A stretch of DNA of 64,000 nt from positions 248,001-312,000 of the forward strand of contig OZ287696.1 in assembly GCA_965649825.1 (NCBI GenBank), given 5' to 3'. A program made the translations under genes and the position numbers. Below are positions 1 through 11,892 of the stretch, piece by piece. Below the pieces are notes generated by a model. The model was not told where the DNA came from and made no database searches. It saw nothing but the letters and a program-made list of their open reading frames with translations. Numbering within the stretch: position 1 is the stretch's first letter; each line of letters opens with the position of its first letter. Source of the stretch: Penicillus capitatus. Taxonomy: Eukaryota > Chlorophyta.

Positions 1-528
1 AATCTCCGACTGGTCCAAGGTCGAACAAGACGAGAGATTGTCCGTCGTATGGCAGATCAAGAGCATCGATATTTTGCAGGATTTGACCATCACGCCACCC
101 ACAAAAGTCATGGAGCAAGTGGCAGTGTCGAACCTACAGAGATGACGCATCGATGCGACTGAAGCAGTCCATCCGCGAAGGCGAACAGTTTGTTTCCGCA
201 TTCGGTGACTTCTTCATAAGAGTTTGCCAGAAGTTCTTTCAGCTTCTTTTCCAAACCGGTCGTCGAGAAGAGCGCAGATGCGTCGTACTGGAAGCCAACC
301 TAAAGAAAGGCAATGGGCGTAACATGTGTGTGAAGAGTGCAGGGGGAATAGGTCAGCGTACGTTGAAACTACACTTGCGACCATCTACAACAACAGCGAA
401 AATGCGTCGTCATGGAAATCGATGGCGGCGTGGTTACCGTTGTAGGCTAAGGACCCTTGAGTCAAAGCAGCGTTACAGCTGATGGCGACGGCGCACAGGG
501 CGAGGAAGACAGCGACGTGTTTGGCCAT
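1..528 (-). CDS. Small secreted cysteine-containing protein, paralog A (partial, 3' end off window)
   Basis: Four exons on the minus strand: 438-528, 362-384, 187-299 and 1-133; the C-terminus lies beyond base 1. It opens with a clear signal peptide (MAKHVAVFLALCAVAISCNA). I do not recognise the family. It is plainly paralogous to the gene at 53677-54336: both share the signal-peptide style, a CSFNVGF segment, an LFDT..C.MT segment and the core ISMLLICxT, and the introns fall at the same codons with the same phases (introns 53, 62 and 53 nt). A stop follows in the first exon if introns are not removed, so ORF callers miss it. At least six cysteines are expected in the mature protein, suggesting disulfides and an extracellular role (inference). 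Function unknown. Confidence 0.72.
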
Positions 529-989
529 TTGAAAGGCGACAAAGGCAATGCGGCTTGAGAATAAATGACGGCGTCTGAACCATCGCGTGCCGCAGGCGCC
601 GTCTTTAATGTCGTAGCGTTTGACTAAATCTCACCTCATTTTGGCGCATTAAACACTTATGTCCAGGAAACGGGTAGAAATGTGAGTGAACGCCAAAAGA
701 GTGATCTTTGCCATTGGACACTTCACTGGACACATCACATACGGCATGCATTTGTAGTCACCATGAGATCACATTTGAGAGGACGCATGAAACTGCATTG
801 CTGTGTCTGCCTCGATGGTGTCCGTTTCGACGACCACTCTGCAGAGTACCTAACGATGCGTTACTTCTGCGGTTGCCTTTTGCAGGGAAGATGTTGCAGT
901 CGTGGTAGATGATGTTATCTCACGTGTCGAATGAGATCTATCTCACACAGCCTTGAATGAGAATGGGTCAAATGACGATCGCATCCAGG
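529..989. other. Intergenic, nothing assigned
   Basis: Upstream region of the minus-strand secreted protein gene. Short plus-strand ORFs (e.g. 682-912) show no recognisable product; part of 880-990 could hold a 5' exon of the next plus-strand candidate, but I could not fix one. Confidence 0.3.
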
Positions 990-1911
990 TCATCACATTC
1001 CTGTTCGTGTACCTGCGAATTGTGAAAAGATGGAGGCTCTTGCAAAAGCGTCTTGGGCGATATGGTTTGTTATGGCGGTGATAAAAAATCGACCCCGCTC
1101 AAAAGGATTCAGAAGGCAACTGTAGGTTATCTCACTCGTATACATCATCTTCGCCACGAAGAGTTTCCGTATCCATGGCAAAGTGCGTCGTAGAGATTGC
1201 TTTTCATATCCTTCTCATTTTGTCGTGGCGTCGCAGATTCAGGAAGCAAGCGAATATATCCGCGAAAGCGATGAGAAAGACTATTACGAAAACGGTGCTC
1301 GGGGTGGTCGCGCTGCATGTGTACTGAGTATGATGGCGGTCATCGCTTATTCAGGATATACACTGATGTATATCATAAAGTCCGCTTAGAATGCTCTGAA
1401 AAATGAAAACCCTTGACACATGGATTTCTGATATCGTTGCCAGGAACTGGGCGACAGAGGGAGCCCTCAACGGAGTGATGTGGGTTGAATTTCTTCCCCT
1501 CTGCCCCTCAGCTGGTTGATGTAGGTATGGAATATTGATCACATCTTCTCTCTACTCCTCCGCATTCATGTTGCTTGTCGGAGTGGTCTTACAAAGCAAT
1601 GATTATTTGGTGTGATCTTCCACGTTGAAGGTCGCGGGCAGATCTTGTTTTTTAGATAGATACGTTTGATAACAATCGTGGATCCGACTGGCAGAAGGAG
1701 AATACGGTTGCCTTCGCATTGGCTTACTTCTTGACGGGCGTCTATGCCTGCTTGCTTATCTTTCATATCATCCAGGGAATCTCTTCTCCGCGCAGTTAGC
1801 ATCGATGATATCACTCAATCGCCTTTTACTGCACTCGTGGTCGCAGGTCCCCTTGTGCCAACGAGGCCAGAGTCATTTGTCATCAGCAAAGAGACAAATT
1901 CTGCCTCTATA
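990..1911 (+). CDS. Candidate multi-pass membrane protein, structure unresolved
   Basis: Several plus-strand segments read like exons separated by GT-AG introns but I could not join them all. Removing 1076-1112 (GT...AG) joins an exon ending WAIWFVMA to one starting VISLVYIIFATKSF, giving a membrane span followed by a basic and acidic stretch and a second span (MMAVIAYSGYTLMYII). Around 1700-1780 another frame reads NTVAFALAYFLTGVYACLL, again membrane-like, and ends near 1911 with a stop. Together these suggest a small protein with three or more membrane spans. No family was recognised, and neither the start codon nor the middle junctions are secure. Confidence 0.3.
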
Positions 1912-2067
1912 CTCTGATTTTTTTGATAAGATGCAGAAAATGACGACGGCGTTTGAATCGTCTGTGGTAGCGTCAGTGTCATTGCATGTCTGAAATAACC
2001 GTTATGCTGTGCGTTTGTCGATTCCTGTAATAAAAAGGAAACGATCCATTATGAGCACCATCCAAGA

Positions 2068-3815
2068 TTAAACTAACGCCAAACCGTCGATTGCTGCTCC
2101 TAGTGTCCACGACGTCTCAATGTTTTGTCCCCTGTCCAAGAGAAGTCTTGTCCAGCCAGGTAAAGATCAGAGAGGGTCGAGTGACCTGTATTTGATCTGC
2201 TTTGCCAGGTGCACCGTCTGAACCGGGTCCATTTTGAAGCCATCCATTAACAAGGTAGCGATGTAGGACACATCCATACACAGATAAGGCAGTTGACTTT
2301 CAGGAATTTTGGAGAACTGGACCTTAAGATGTCCAATAGACAGTCCACAAATTCTCTATATGTGCGTGGTGGTCATTAGAGCAATCCAATTCTATAGAGG
2401 AATAAATTGTACGTACTTTGGCTTGCTCGAGAAACTGAGTTGGCTGCATTTCCCATGTTATTGCTTCTGTTGATGCAATGATTCCAACATCCACCGCTCG
2501 ATCCCAGAAATAGGAGAATAGGTAAACTGGACGTGTGTTTCTGTTGCGTCGAATGGGACCGCCCCAGACACCGTTGAATGTACATTCCTCGATTGGCGCT
2601 GAACAAGGTTGTGTTAGATTCATCACATGTTTAATCGCCTGCCTACATGACGCAGTCACACATTTGAGAACCTCGGTTAACCCTCTCCATTGCCAACCTG
2701 CACTCTGTCTCTGTGTGGACAGATGTACTTGTCGCCATGTAGTCCTTTCCGCCATATGTATAATGTCCACTGTACCCCTGCGGAATGCACGGATTATCTC
2801 TACTGTCGCCTGCAGAAGCAGGAAGCGAAAAGATCAGCATGATAGAAGCTTCGACCTGTTAAATCAAGAATGAGTGCTCGTGCCGCCATGAGACCATAGT
2901 TGAGGTAGCTGTGCACATAGACGGATCGCTTCACGAGTCCACTGCGTACATCGACTGTACTCTCCTAAGCAACGACACCCCCAGGATCAACGATTCTAAG
3001 ATCGGCAGCGGAACTGCGTACCGTATTCGCCAGAGGTGCTCTTCCGGGCACTTCGTAAGACTCCTGAACTGATCCGCCACCCAGATCGATGGCACAGACC
3101 GTTTCGCCCAAGCCATCTAGTCTAAGCAGTGTTGATGTCATAACATCTGCACATTGGCAAAGACGGTTCACTTTTCAAGCAGGTAGTTGAGTGTCAACCA
3201 TGCATAGGCCCCTTCATATCGCCCGTCCAATATGGAAACAGCATTTGGTCGAATGGAGTAATCCGTTCTTGCCAGTTTTTCCTGAACGGCACTTAAGATC
3301 TCCTCTGCCTGATTTCCAGACAGCAACCGCAATCCAGCCGTTGCTTTCAGTTGACAGGGCGTCTCCGCCAGCGATGAAGGTGGAACAGAACTTTTGACAG
3401 CCTCCAGCAGCATCGACAGCGATTCGGCTGCTTCCTTCGGTCTTCCTGCATAAGAACTGAGGCCTGGCTCTGTTTGATGAAAGTCATCATGTTTTAAAAC
3501 CAGTCCACCACCACTCGCCACAGAAAAATGGTAGACATGGATACGACTGCCGGTGCTTCCGGCATCAAACACGACAGAATACTCTTCCCGAGTGTCTCTG
3601 TTGACAGAGACCCTGCCTCGGGGTGTCCAAAACAAAAACAGGACGATACAAACGAGCAAACTTCCAACGATGAGTCGTGTATGTCGCCGGTAAAAGGCTA
3701 CCAGTCGATATCTCGTCGTCTCTTCTTTCCTGAGCATCCCATAATTCATATCCTTGGACACCATCTTCGAAGGCATTCCTGACGACGAGGAACTGACAGC
3801 GACAGCAGGATGCAT
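2068..3815 (-). CDS. Apyrase / nucleoside triphosphate diphosphohydrolase (GDA1-CD39 family)
   Basis: Hydrolyses nucleoside tri- and diphosphates; members act in the Golgi lumen or at the cell surface. The first exon (to 3168) encodes a cytosolic N-terminus, one membrane span (about residues 48-63) and apyrase conserved regions 1 (VVFDAGSTGSRIHVYHF), 2 (LKATAGLRLL) and 3 (EGAYAW). Later exons carry region 4 (AIDLGGGSVQ), YVHSYLNYGLMAAR, NPCIPQGYSG, FNGVWGGP with SYFWDRAVDVG, and the C-terminal WTLGAAIDGLALV followed by TAA at 2068-2070. The order and motifs are complete for the family. The N-terminal anchor makes this a type II or Golgi/surface enzyme rather than a soluble secreted one. About five short introns interrupt the gene; the final one separates KYR from GQNIETSW. 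Confidence 0.9.
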
Positions 3816-4291
3816 GATGACACGTGCATGATGCGCGAATTCTCCATGGGCTCAGACGGTTGAGCCGACTGATTTCTGAAGAGGCACTGTTGAGCGATAA
3901 TTCGTTTGATCCGCTCTTCCGTTTCGCGCCGTAATCTCCGCCTCTGAGCATCAACACGAACATACATCTGTTACATGTGCCGCCGTCTATTGTCCGTGCT
4001 GTGAAGAGATTTTCGTCGACTCTTTCGTTCTGCTTCTCCGCGTTGCCGGATCTTCTGCGGCAAGGATCCAAGGTAAGAAAACGCGCCGAAAAAGAAACCG
4101 CTTTCTGTTTTTCTTGCCGCTTCTTTCTTCAACGGTCTTCCGTTCCACATGCGACTTTAAGTCCCGAGTGACGGCGCGAAGGCGATTCTGAGCTCCGGCC
4201 TCCTTTCTCAGTGTCTAAAAGACAACGCCACTCGTCCGACCGTAGATCGCTGACGGCGCCGTTGTGAATGTTCTGTAGAGTCGGAAGGAAG
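3816..4291. other. Divergent intergenic region between apyrase and the KP-rich secreted gene
   Basis: Shared 5' region of two divergent genes. Short ORFs on both strands are not convincing. A GT-like donor after 4070 could mark a 5' UTR intron of the plus-strand gene, but nothing firmer is visible. Confidence 0.3.
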
Positions 4292-6511
4292 ATGCGTGTG
4301 CACCGCGTGGCGGCTGTACTTGTGGTAGGCAGCACTAACCCTGAGTCTCGCGCATCTTGTGCGGTTTGCGTTTTAGGTCGTCTCTCTTGTCTGCGCCGCC
4401 GCCTACCCAGTCTACGGTACATGTTGTCTGTTTGCAGTTCTCGTTGACAACGAAGGTCGTTTACTGGTTCAGACCCGAAAGATTATGACGGGAAGAAATG
4501 GGTATCGTCAAAGGGAGATCAAGTGAAGCACGAGTACAAGTACATCGGTGTGCGTCCCTGGGCACGTCCAGGGACAACGTACGGATCACCAAAACCTGAA
4601 GAGGTGAAACCGGCGAGAAAGAAGAAGTCAGGGAAGAGAGCGCACACGGGGGAGCATTATGCGAAAAGTGAGGAGGAACCTGAAGTGGAGATTGAAGTTC
4701 CTGAGGTGAAGACAAAGACACCCAAACATGGACATGAAACAGGGATACCAGCATCCCCCATGGCGGAACATGGTTCGAAGGTTCCTGTCTCACCGGCGTA
4801 CGAAGTTGAGCCATCTATTGAACCGATCCCACCGGTGTTGCCTGAACCGACCGAACCTCCATCTGTGGAGCCCGCGGCTGCCATGTCAGAGGAGGAACCC
4901 GAAATCTACACATATGAGATGGAACTTGAATATCCGGAAGAGATTCCGTGTGCTGTTGCCGTTGAATCTATGGTGATGCCGGAAATCTTGGAAGAAGAGG
5001 CTCCGGGTTCAATTGTTGGAATGCTCGAATATGAACTCGAAGAGGAGTATGACGTTAAGATTAAGCCTGGGCATGTCATCTTGCCGGAGGAGCCTGTAGA
5101 GGTACCTGCAGTCGCCGAGCCATCGGCACCTGCACCATTCGTCGAGCCATCGGCACCTGCACCATTCGTCGAGCCATCGGCACCTGCATCGGCGCCAGTG
5201 GTCGAGCCATCGGCACCCGCACCGGCGCCAGTGGTCGAGCCGTCTCCTTTGGTGGTCCCTGTGAAATCGCCACGCTCCAGGAAACACAGTCCCAAGCCAT
5301 CGCCACTGCACTATCATCATCCACCGAAAGTGAGTACTGTCCCGTCTCCAGTTCCTCCCAAGGCGGAGGTGAAAAAAGAGAAGACACATCGCAAAAAGAA
5401 AAAGATTACGGTCTCCCCAGCACCAAAGCCGGTGGAGGAACCCAAAGAAGTGGAAGTGGCACCTCCGATGAAGAAAAAGGCAAAGAAGCCAGAACCATGC
5501 TGCTGCGAATGTGCCAAGAAACAGCCTCCTGGATGCTATTGTTATCCAGTATTGCCAAAGAGACATTTCCCATCTTACTACAGACCCGTGTACAGTCCCT
5601 ATAGCAGGCCTGGTGCTGTCTACGAAAAGCCGCCTGTTGAACCGCAACCTCATAAACCATCGAAACCTTCCAGGGCCAAGAAGAAGATCGAGCCTGAGCC
5701 TTTGATGTCAGTGGCGCCACCGAAACACAAGAAGAAGAGTCCGGTGCCATCGCCTTTGACGTCAGTGGAGCCACCGAAACACAAGAAGAGTCCGGTGCCA
5801 TCGCCTTTGACGTCAGTGGAGCCACCGAAACACAAGAAGAGTCCGGTGCCATCGCCTTTGACGTCAGTGGAGCCACCGAAACACAAGAAGAGTCCGGTGC
5901 CATCTCCTTTGACGTCAGTGGAGCCACCGAAACACAAGAAGAGTCCAGTGCCATCGCCTTTGTCGGTGACACACGAACCAGTACTACCGCACGGCAAGAG
6001 AAAGGAGACGAGGAAATATGAGGTTGAAAAGAAGAAGACAAGACATCATGCTCAAGTGGAAGTACCTGAACCGAAGCAGATCGAGATTCCATCTCCGGCA
6101 CGCATCGAGATTCCGTCCTATCACTTCCCACAAGAGAGATATAAAGCTGGCTATCCTCATCATTACTATGGACCAGCAACTCGAGCGAAGCTGCATTGCG
6201 GTCCAGACGAGTACTGCAAGCATGGGGCGAAGAAAGAGGCAAAGAAGAAGGCGTATTATCCTTATGGCGCGGAGAAAAAGCACAAGCCAGAACCTTCGCC
6301 TCTTGTCACGCACTCGACCGAGGAAACATCCGTTGTTGAGAAACACCATGTGCTCTCTGAGAAAACAGAGACGCATACAACGGAAGAAACAAAAACGTCT
6401 AAAAAATGTAGAAGATGCAAGAAGAAATGCAAGGGATGCGAACCATGTGTAGAAGATGAGAACGGGTGTGCGGTGAAGCTGTCTACTGATGCGGTCTTGG
6501 ATCAACTCTGA
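4292..6511 (+). CDS. Secreted Lys/Pro/Glu-rich repeat protein (709 aa)
   Basis: Exons 4292-4324, 4377-4416 and 4455-6511 join in frame. Exons 1-2 encode a signal peptide (MRVHRVAAVLVVVSLVCAAA), which an ORF scan starting at 4523 misses. The mature protein is low-complexity: an acidic/proline N-terminal half with EPSAPAP repeats, a Cys cluster (CCCECAKKQPPGCYCY), five near-identical copies of a 17-residue unit (SPLTSVEPPKHKKSPVP), a basic Tyr/Pro region and a terminal CRRCKKKCKGCEPC cluster. No enzyme domain is seen. Composition resembles cell-wall or extracellular-matrix structural proteins (inference). It has the same plan as the Gly-rich secreted protein at 29201-31487: signal peptide, Cys-rich block, repeats and Lys-rich segments. 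Both introns are short (52 and 38 nt). Confidence 0.75.
5111..5245 (+). repeat. Tandem EPSAPAP-coding repeats
   Basis: About four imperfect copies of a 27-33 nt unit coding for (V/F)VEPSAPAPA inside the KP-rich secreted gene. Copies are nearly identical at DNA level, suggesting recent slippage or unequal exchange. Confidence 0.8.
5699..5962 (+). repeat. 51-nt tandem repeat, five copies
   Basis: Five head-to-tail copies coding for the 17-residue unit SPLTSVEPPKHKKSPVP. The first copy differs (MSVAPP and an extra lysine); the middle three differ at single bases only. The length is a multiple of three, so copy number can vary without breaking the frame. Confidence 0.9.
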
Positions 6512-6740
6512 GGGCACGACAGAGGTGCTGCACCTCGATTTTTGTTCAGAACACGATTTCAAACGTACAGCTTAAGAAGTGCCTTATTTTTTCTTTGTTT
6601 GGTGCATGTCAACAAATCCATTGCCAACAGAAATGCATCGCCATCATAGGATTATAAATCTTTTTCAGAGCCAATCCGAATGCTGGATCATGTGTTCACA
6701 TTCGATCGCCATTCTTGCTCTGAGAAGATGTTGTTTGCAA

Positions 6741-9018
6741 TTATTGTTGTTGTTGCCGGAATCCTATGGTCTGTTTTGCAAGAGATGCAATGGGAACTGT
6801 TTGCTGGAGCTTTGATTTCAAGGCATGCCCGGCAAGCGTTTTGCCAGAAGAGAAACGCGTCATTTGAATCTTGTTTTCCCTGTGTGAAGGCGCGGTACGC
6901 TTCTTTAATGCTCCTCTGTCGGAATCCTTGCTAATGAAAACGTCGAATACGGCCTCATCATCGTCGGGATGATTCACTCGGGACTGATAACTGGTGAGGG
7001 CAGCAATCGCCGCAGCTGATCTCTCTATTTCTGAGCTTTCACTTGTCTGATGCAATGAACTGTGCCCTTCGGGGGTGCGTAGTTCGAGACTGTCCATCAA
7101 TTGACACAGGGAACTGTCGTCGAGACTTCCATCAAAGCTAAAGGTTCCCAGAGATCCACTGTCACAATCCGTTGATTCTATCACCTCGTCTCCTTTCGTA
7201 AGATCTGCAAACAAATCAGTGAGTAAGATACTGCACAGACAGCATGTAAGAATGAGCTCAGATGCACCTTCTTCTTTGCGTGTTGGTGCAACAGTAGGTG
7301 ATGGCAGAGTCGATAATTGCTGTTTTTGAACGTTTCTTGCGTTCTGCTGACTGATTGCTAACTCAGCCTCGGTAGAATCCGGGGGTAAGAATCCTACATC
7401 GGTGTAAACGTGTGATAAAGCAAGGCAAGAAGAATTTTCCGAAACCTTTGGCAACAAGCTGCGCGTGTTGCTTCTCAATCAAACGTTCTAGCTCTTCGAG
7501 GCTTTCCAGAGATGATCCAAGGCTTTCTACATCATCTGGGGCGGTTTTTGTCCTCGTCTTGTCCTCAGATTTGGAAGTCGACTTCCCGGGGCACAGAAAT
7601 CCAGAATCGGCCGTTTGTCCTTTGTGGACTTTCTGTGGTGATATTTTGAGCAAATAGCTGGATGGCTTAGAGGCAGAATGTCTTTTGATCTTCTTTGTTT
7701 TCTGCTGCTTGTGTTCTTCATCGTCGTTGTTTGTCCCCAAGGAGCGATAAACGCTTGCAGAATGAACACATTTCTGATGATCTTTCCCATCTCTCGTCGC
7801 ACGCGGTTTCAAGGAGACCCTGTCCTTGCGAGCTGCCAGATTTTGTTTCTTTTTCGAGGAATCGTGATGAGAGACAGATCTCGAAACATCCTGCCTCTGC
7901 AAGAGACCATCCAACGGCATGGAACTTTCTGATCGCGATTTTTGCTCTATCTTCGCTTCATCGATGGAACCATCCTCATCGTCGAGAGCACGAGCTGCAT
8001 TCAAGTGTTTGATCTTCTCTTGCTGCATTGGAAGTGTGATTTTGTTCCTTTCCGCCGATGTCGAAGAACACAAAGCTACAGGTCTTATCTGTCGATCCAT
8101 TGCTAACGCACGGGTCTTCAAAAGATTCCGCATTCCTCTATTCCCTTTCTTCTTCTTCACTCTTTTCCTAGCTCTGTGTGGAAAGAGTTGCACTTTCTCT
8201 GCGAGACTGTCTGTTTGAGTGTGCATTTGACTCGTTGGGACTGGCACAGACGACAACTTTTTAACCCCGAATGCATTTTCTGTCGTCTTCGTGTGCACGG
8301 CCTGCCGATGACTGTGCTTTTCGACAATCTCCGTTTGGGTTCCCGTATCTAGAACGGTCTGGCATCCGATGTCTGCAAGGATCGGTCTGTTCTGGATAAC
8401 GGGTGACACTCGGTTTCGTCCTCTTGGACACTCTCCTTTCTCGAGATCTGTAGGAAGTGTGTGCAGAGGAGCAGTTTGTGCCTCTTTCTGAAAAACAAGC
8501 GGCGTTGCAGGATACCGATTTTGAAGGTATCTCCATGGAACGGACGGCACCATCCATCGGAGCAGACTCTCTGTATTGACCAGTCGAGGCGGTTCTTGGT
8601 AGAAGATCCTGGCTGCTGCGCTCTTCTCCTGTTCCATGACCTCCGGGAAAAGATCGGGAAAGTGAAATCTCAACCGCTTGCTCGGCAGCTTTCCTCTGCT
8701 CAGTTCATGCATGATCTCCAACTCTGGACAAGTCTTTACGTTCCACAGCGCCTTTCCATCACAATCTCTTTCCTTGCATGAGGCATGGATGACCTGTGTG
8801 CTCTTTCTCTCCTCTCGTTTGGTCAATGGCCATGTCCCTGCTGCCTCCAATGCTGCCAGGCGAGGATTCGCTGGTGTGTGTCGAACGACGGCCTTCCATT
8901 TCTTGGTGGCATTCCCCTGGAGTCTGCATGGTTTCCTCAATGTGCCGAACTGCCCGGTGGAATTGTCTCCTTCGGCTCCACGGTGCATGTTACATCCATA
9001 CACACAAGACCACACCAT
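6741..9018 (-). CDS. Hypothetical basic, largely disordered protein
   Basis: One long exon (about 7450-9018) and two smaller ones read in frame after removing a GT-AG intron near 7400-7450 (joining LVAK to GFLPPDSTEAE) and another near 7204-7268 (joining RKEE to DLTKGDEV). The product is about 690 residues, rich in Lys, Arg, Ser and Gln, with paired motifs of the type CQTxxDTGTQT and HTQTDS and a basic KKKKG stretch. It ends in a glutamine run. No catalytic or known structural domain was recognised. The short CQT/TQT motifs recall linear binding peptides such as dynein light-chain sites (weak inference). Its start lies 80 bp from the divergent RabGGTase beta gene. Confidence 0.6.
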
Positions 9019-9097
9019 GTGCACACGTCCCCTCAAGCATGCAGAAACGCCTTCACTGACGACACGTTTGACGCCCGACGCAGATCATTGATTCATC

Positions 9098-10135
9098 ATG
9101 GAAACCTTGCGACGAAAGGACAGAACACCAGAAGACTTGGCAGAGCGAGGCGAGCTGCTCCGCGACAAGCACGTGCGCTTCATCGTCGACTTCGCAAGCA
9201 AAGACGACAGCTTCGAGCACGTGGCGACAGAGCACTTGAAGATGAGCGGGATCTATTGGTCGCTGACGGCCCTCCATTTGCTGAACGCCGAATCCGAACT
9301 CGATACCGAAGAGCTATGCGCCTGGGTGATCTCCTGTCAGAAGGAGAGCGGCGGCTTCGGGGCCAGTCCCCGAAACGACGCCCATCTGCTGTTCACTTTG
9401 AGTGCCATCCAGATACTGGCGTTGCTGGATCGATTGGACATCATTCAAACGGACAGAGTGGTAGAGTATGTTGCCCGACTGCAGAATCCAGACGGTTCCT
9501 TCTGTGGCGACGCGTACGGCGAAGTGGACACGCGTTTCTCCTACTGCGCGATCTCTGCCTGCTCCCTCCTGAAACGAAGAGATGCTATCGACATGCAGAA
9601 GGCTGTCGAGTTTGTGCTGTCCTGTCGCAACTTTGATGGTGGATTTGGCGTGATCCCCGGCGCAGAGTCGCATGCTGGTCAGGTCTTTTGCTGCATCGGA
9701 GCACTGAGCATTGCCGGTGCTCTGGATCAGCTCAGGCAGCCGGATGTCAGCGCCTGGTGGCTCTGTGAGAGACAAACGCCTTCTGGCGGATTGAATGGAC
9801 GCCCAGAGAAGTTACAGGACGTGTGCTACACTTGGTGGTGTCTCTCTGCAATGCACATCCTGAATAGGTCAGATGGCGGGATCGTCCAAAACGAAGTGTG
9901 AGATGTGTGTAGATTGCATTGGGTCGATGGCAAGGCGCTGCAGAGATTCATTCTCTACTGTCAGGATGAAGAGAAGGGTGGGATCTCCGATCGACCCGAT
10001 GATGTCTGTGACGTCTACCACACCTTCTTTGGTATAGCAGGTCTTTCTCTCATGGGATATCCTGCACTTAAAGCTATCGACCCGAGCTATGCCCTACCTG
10101 TAGCTGTTCTACAGCGTATGGATATTACGTTCTAA
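9098..10135 (+). CDS. RABGGTB: Rab geranylgeranyltransferase (type II) beta subunit
   Basis: Catalytic beta subunit that, with the alpha subunit and Rab escort protein, attaches geranylgeranyl groups to C-terminal cysteines of Rab GTPases. Exons 9098-9867 and 9913-10135 join in frame ([13 protein letters not shown]) to give a protein of about 330 residues, normal for the family. The prenyltransferase QW-type repeats are visible ([53 protein letters not shown]). The zinc ligands are the Asp of the [14 protein letters not shown] region, the Cys of DVCYTWW and the His of [15 protein letters not shown]. The C-terminus matches RabGGTase beta rather than farnesyl- or GGTase-I beta. The 45-nt intron contains an in-frame stop. 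Confidence 0.95.
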
Positions 10136-10558
10136 AGACTAAAGAGTCAAACTACTGATACGCCTTGAGAACTGTTCTCTTAAAAGGTTCGTTCTTGCTA
10201 CAACACCCCTGTTTCATAACGCTCCTCGAGCATGACGTCATGATTTGTGTCATGCTGATTGGATGTTCTCCTCCCCTTTCCTTCATCATCCTGACACTGC
10301 AAACACGAATGTCAACGGCAATTCGACTCGAGCTATGTCCTGACCCCATGTCGTTCTAAAGAGTATACCGTGTTCTCCCTATTTATAACCCGGGCTTGTT
10401 GAAAAAATAGAGCAGTATTCGCAGAGACAGGGTTTCTAATAATGTAGGGCTTGTATTGCACTGATGCAATTCCGCGAAGCACCTGTGTACGAGTGCGCCA
10501 GTGTCGTGGCCTCTGTCCAAGGAACCAGTCACCAGTCACCACTCTTCTGAAACGCTCA
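10136..10558. other. Convergent intergenic region
   Basis: Tail-to-tail region between RabGGTase beta and a small minus-strand gene. The phrase TTCTAAAG occurs at about 10132 and 10354 and again near 11080; no gene is supported. Confidence 0.3.
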
Positions 10559-10777
10559 GTGCAGAAGCATCTCATCGTCGATGTCATCTTTGCGTTCGTC
10601 CGAATTGGACTCCTGTGGCTTAGATAGGAGGACTTCGCGAAACTGACCTCCCAGTGTTTCACGTTTACACACATATATGCGTTTGTGCAGAATGAGCTTT
10701 CCGATGTATTCTGGCCAATGTCCGGGGATATCTTTGACCATGATTCTCGGACCCATACCAAGACGTCGAAACAGCAC
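10559..10777 (-). CDS. Small hypothetical protein
   Basis: A minus-strand reading frame with good codon choice encodes about 66-73 residues starting near MGPRIMVKDIPGHWPEYIG and ending in an acidic tail (DERKDDIDDEMLLH). A GT-AG intron in the 5' region (10790-10860) could link it to an upstream exon, but I could not find a consistent junction. No family recognised. Confidence 0.35.
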
Positions 10778-11892
10778 CTCTATAATGACAAAAGACTAGT
10801 TCGGCGGAGTTCATGACATACGGTACTCCTATATCCAACCTTCTTCGAGCAGAGGAAGGGGCTTCTGATCGGGGAGGGCGTCCGTTTTGAGACAGTTTGT
10901 GAATAAGCGTAAAAAACCACATTGGCTTCTAATCGGATTGGCTACAAACAAGGAGAACACGGTACGTAGTCTTAACGATGAATGACCTGTTAATTTCCGG
11001 GATTAATTCAAAGGGAAATTCGATCCTATCAAAGACTGACCTGTCAATTTCGGCTATAAATGTCAAAAGGAAATCTTAATGTTCTAAAGCGTATGGATAA
11101 TCTTCCTACAAATTGACCTGTCAACACAACCACATAAACTCCTTAAGTGAAGAACGATAATATAATCCTACTATTTTCTTTTCCTCTCTCCCGTCTACTC
11201 ACTTGCTAAAAGGTACCTCCCATCGCTTGACTCTACCTTTGTTCGCTCAAGATGTCTTCTTTGTTCTTCCACTTCAATCTGGAATTAACGTTGGTAGTCC
11301 AGACAGTGAACGCCGACCTGACGGCCGAGTCCGGACGGGGTGGCGAGTCGCGCTGGGAAGCTCCGTCGGCAATGTATATTTACATAGTTAGACGGATACA
11401 ACAGAACAGTTCCCGTGTAAATATTCAGAATGAGGTCACTTCTCTCTCATGCCATCGTTGTACATGATGAGCCTCTCGAGCACCGAACGTCACACAGACA
11501 AAGCTTTCTTTTTTGTTGAATCTTTCAACTTCTTTTCGCTGTTCTTCCTCTCTAATTTTATCTTTTTTACAATTTCGCTCATAAAAGTTGAATTACACAA
11601 GTGCTTGTCTTTGTTCTTATTCTGGTTCTTGTCCCGGTGTTCTTCTTAAATCGTTGGTGACTTGTCCATGGTTACTGGTCCGTACATCGCTAAATCCATC
11701 AAATATTGTTAAGAAATGAGTGGTGCTGATTTCTCCTTCCAGGGCCGGCAGGACACCAGTAAAGTACGATGATATAATAGACGTCTTTCTTTTCTTACGC
11801 TCTCGCTAAAAGGTTTAATTCCCAGCGCTCTAGCATGATGTCCGAGAAAGAAGTAAACAAGTTAACAACAACAAAAAACTCACCTTGCGATC
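10778..11892. repeat. Gene-poor stretch with degenerate dispersed repeats
   Basis: No gene supported. Three diverged copies of a TGACCTGT(T/C)AA phrase lie at about 10984, 11036 and 11115. A second, longer similarity pairs 11150-11240 with 11765-11850: both hold an ACGAT(A/G)ATATAAT phrase, a pyrimidine tract and then TTGCTAAAAGGT or TCGCTAAAAGGT followed by CCCA(T/G)CGC. A third weak match (TTAAAAGGTTCG) sits near 10183. These look like old copies of a short interspersed element. Confidence 0.4.

Noticed and set aside
4906-6562. Several 100-280-codon ORFs antisense to the KP-rich gene
   Set aside because: They mirror the repeats; no start context, domain or splice support.
8785-9636. 283-codon plus-strand ORF overlapping RabGGTase beta
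   Set aside because: Out of frame with the clear prenyltransferase; Arg-rich shadow frame.
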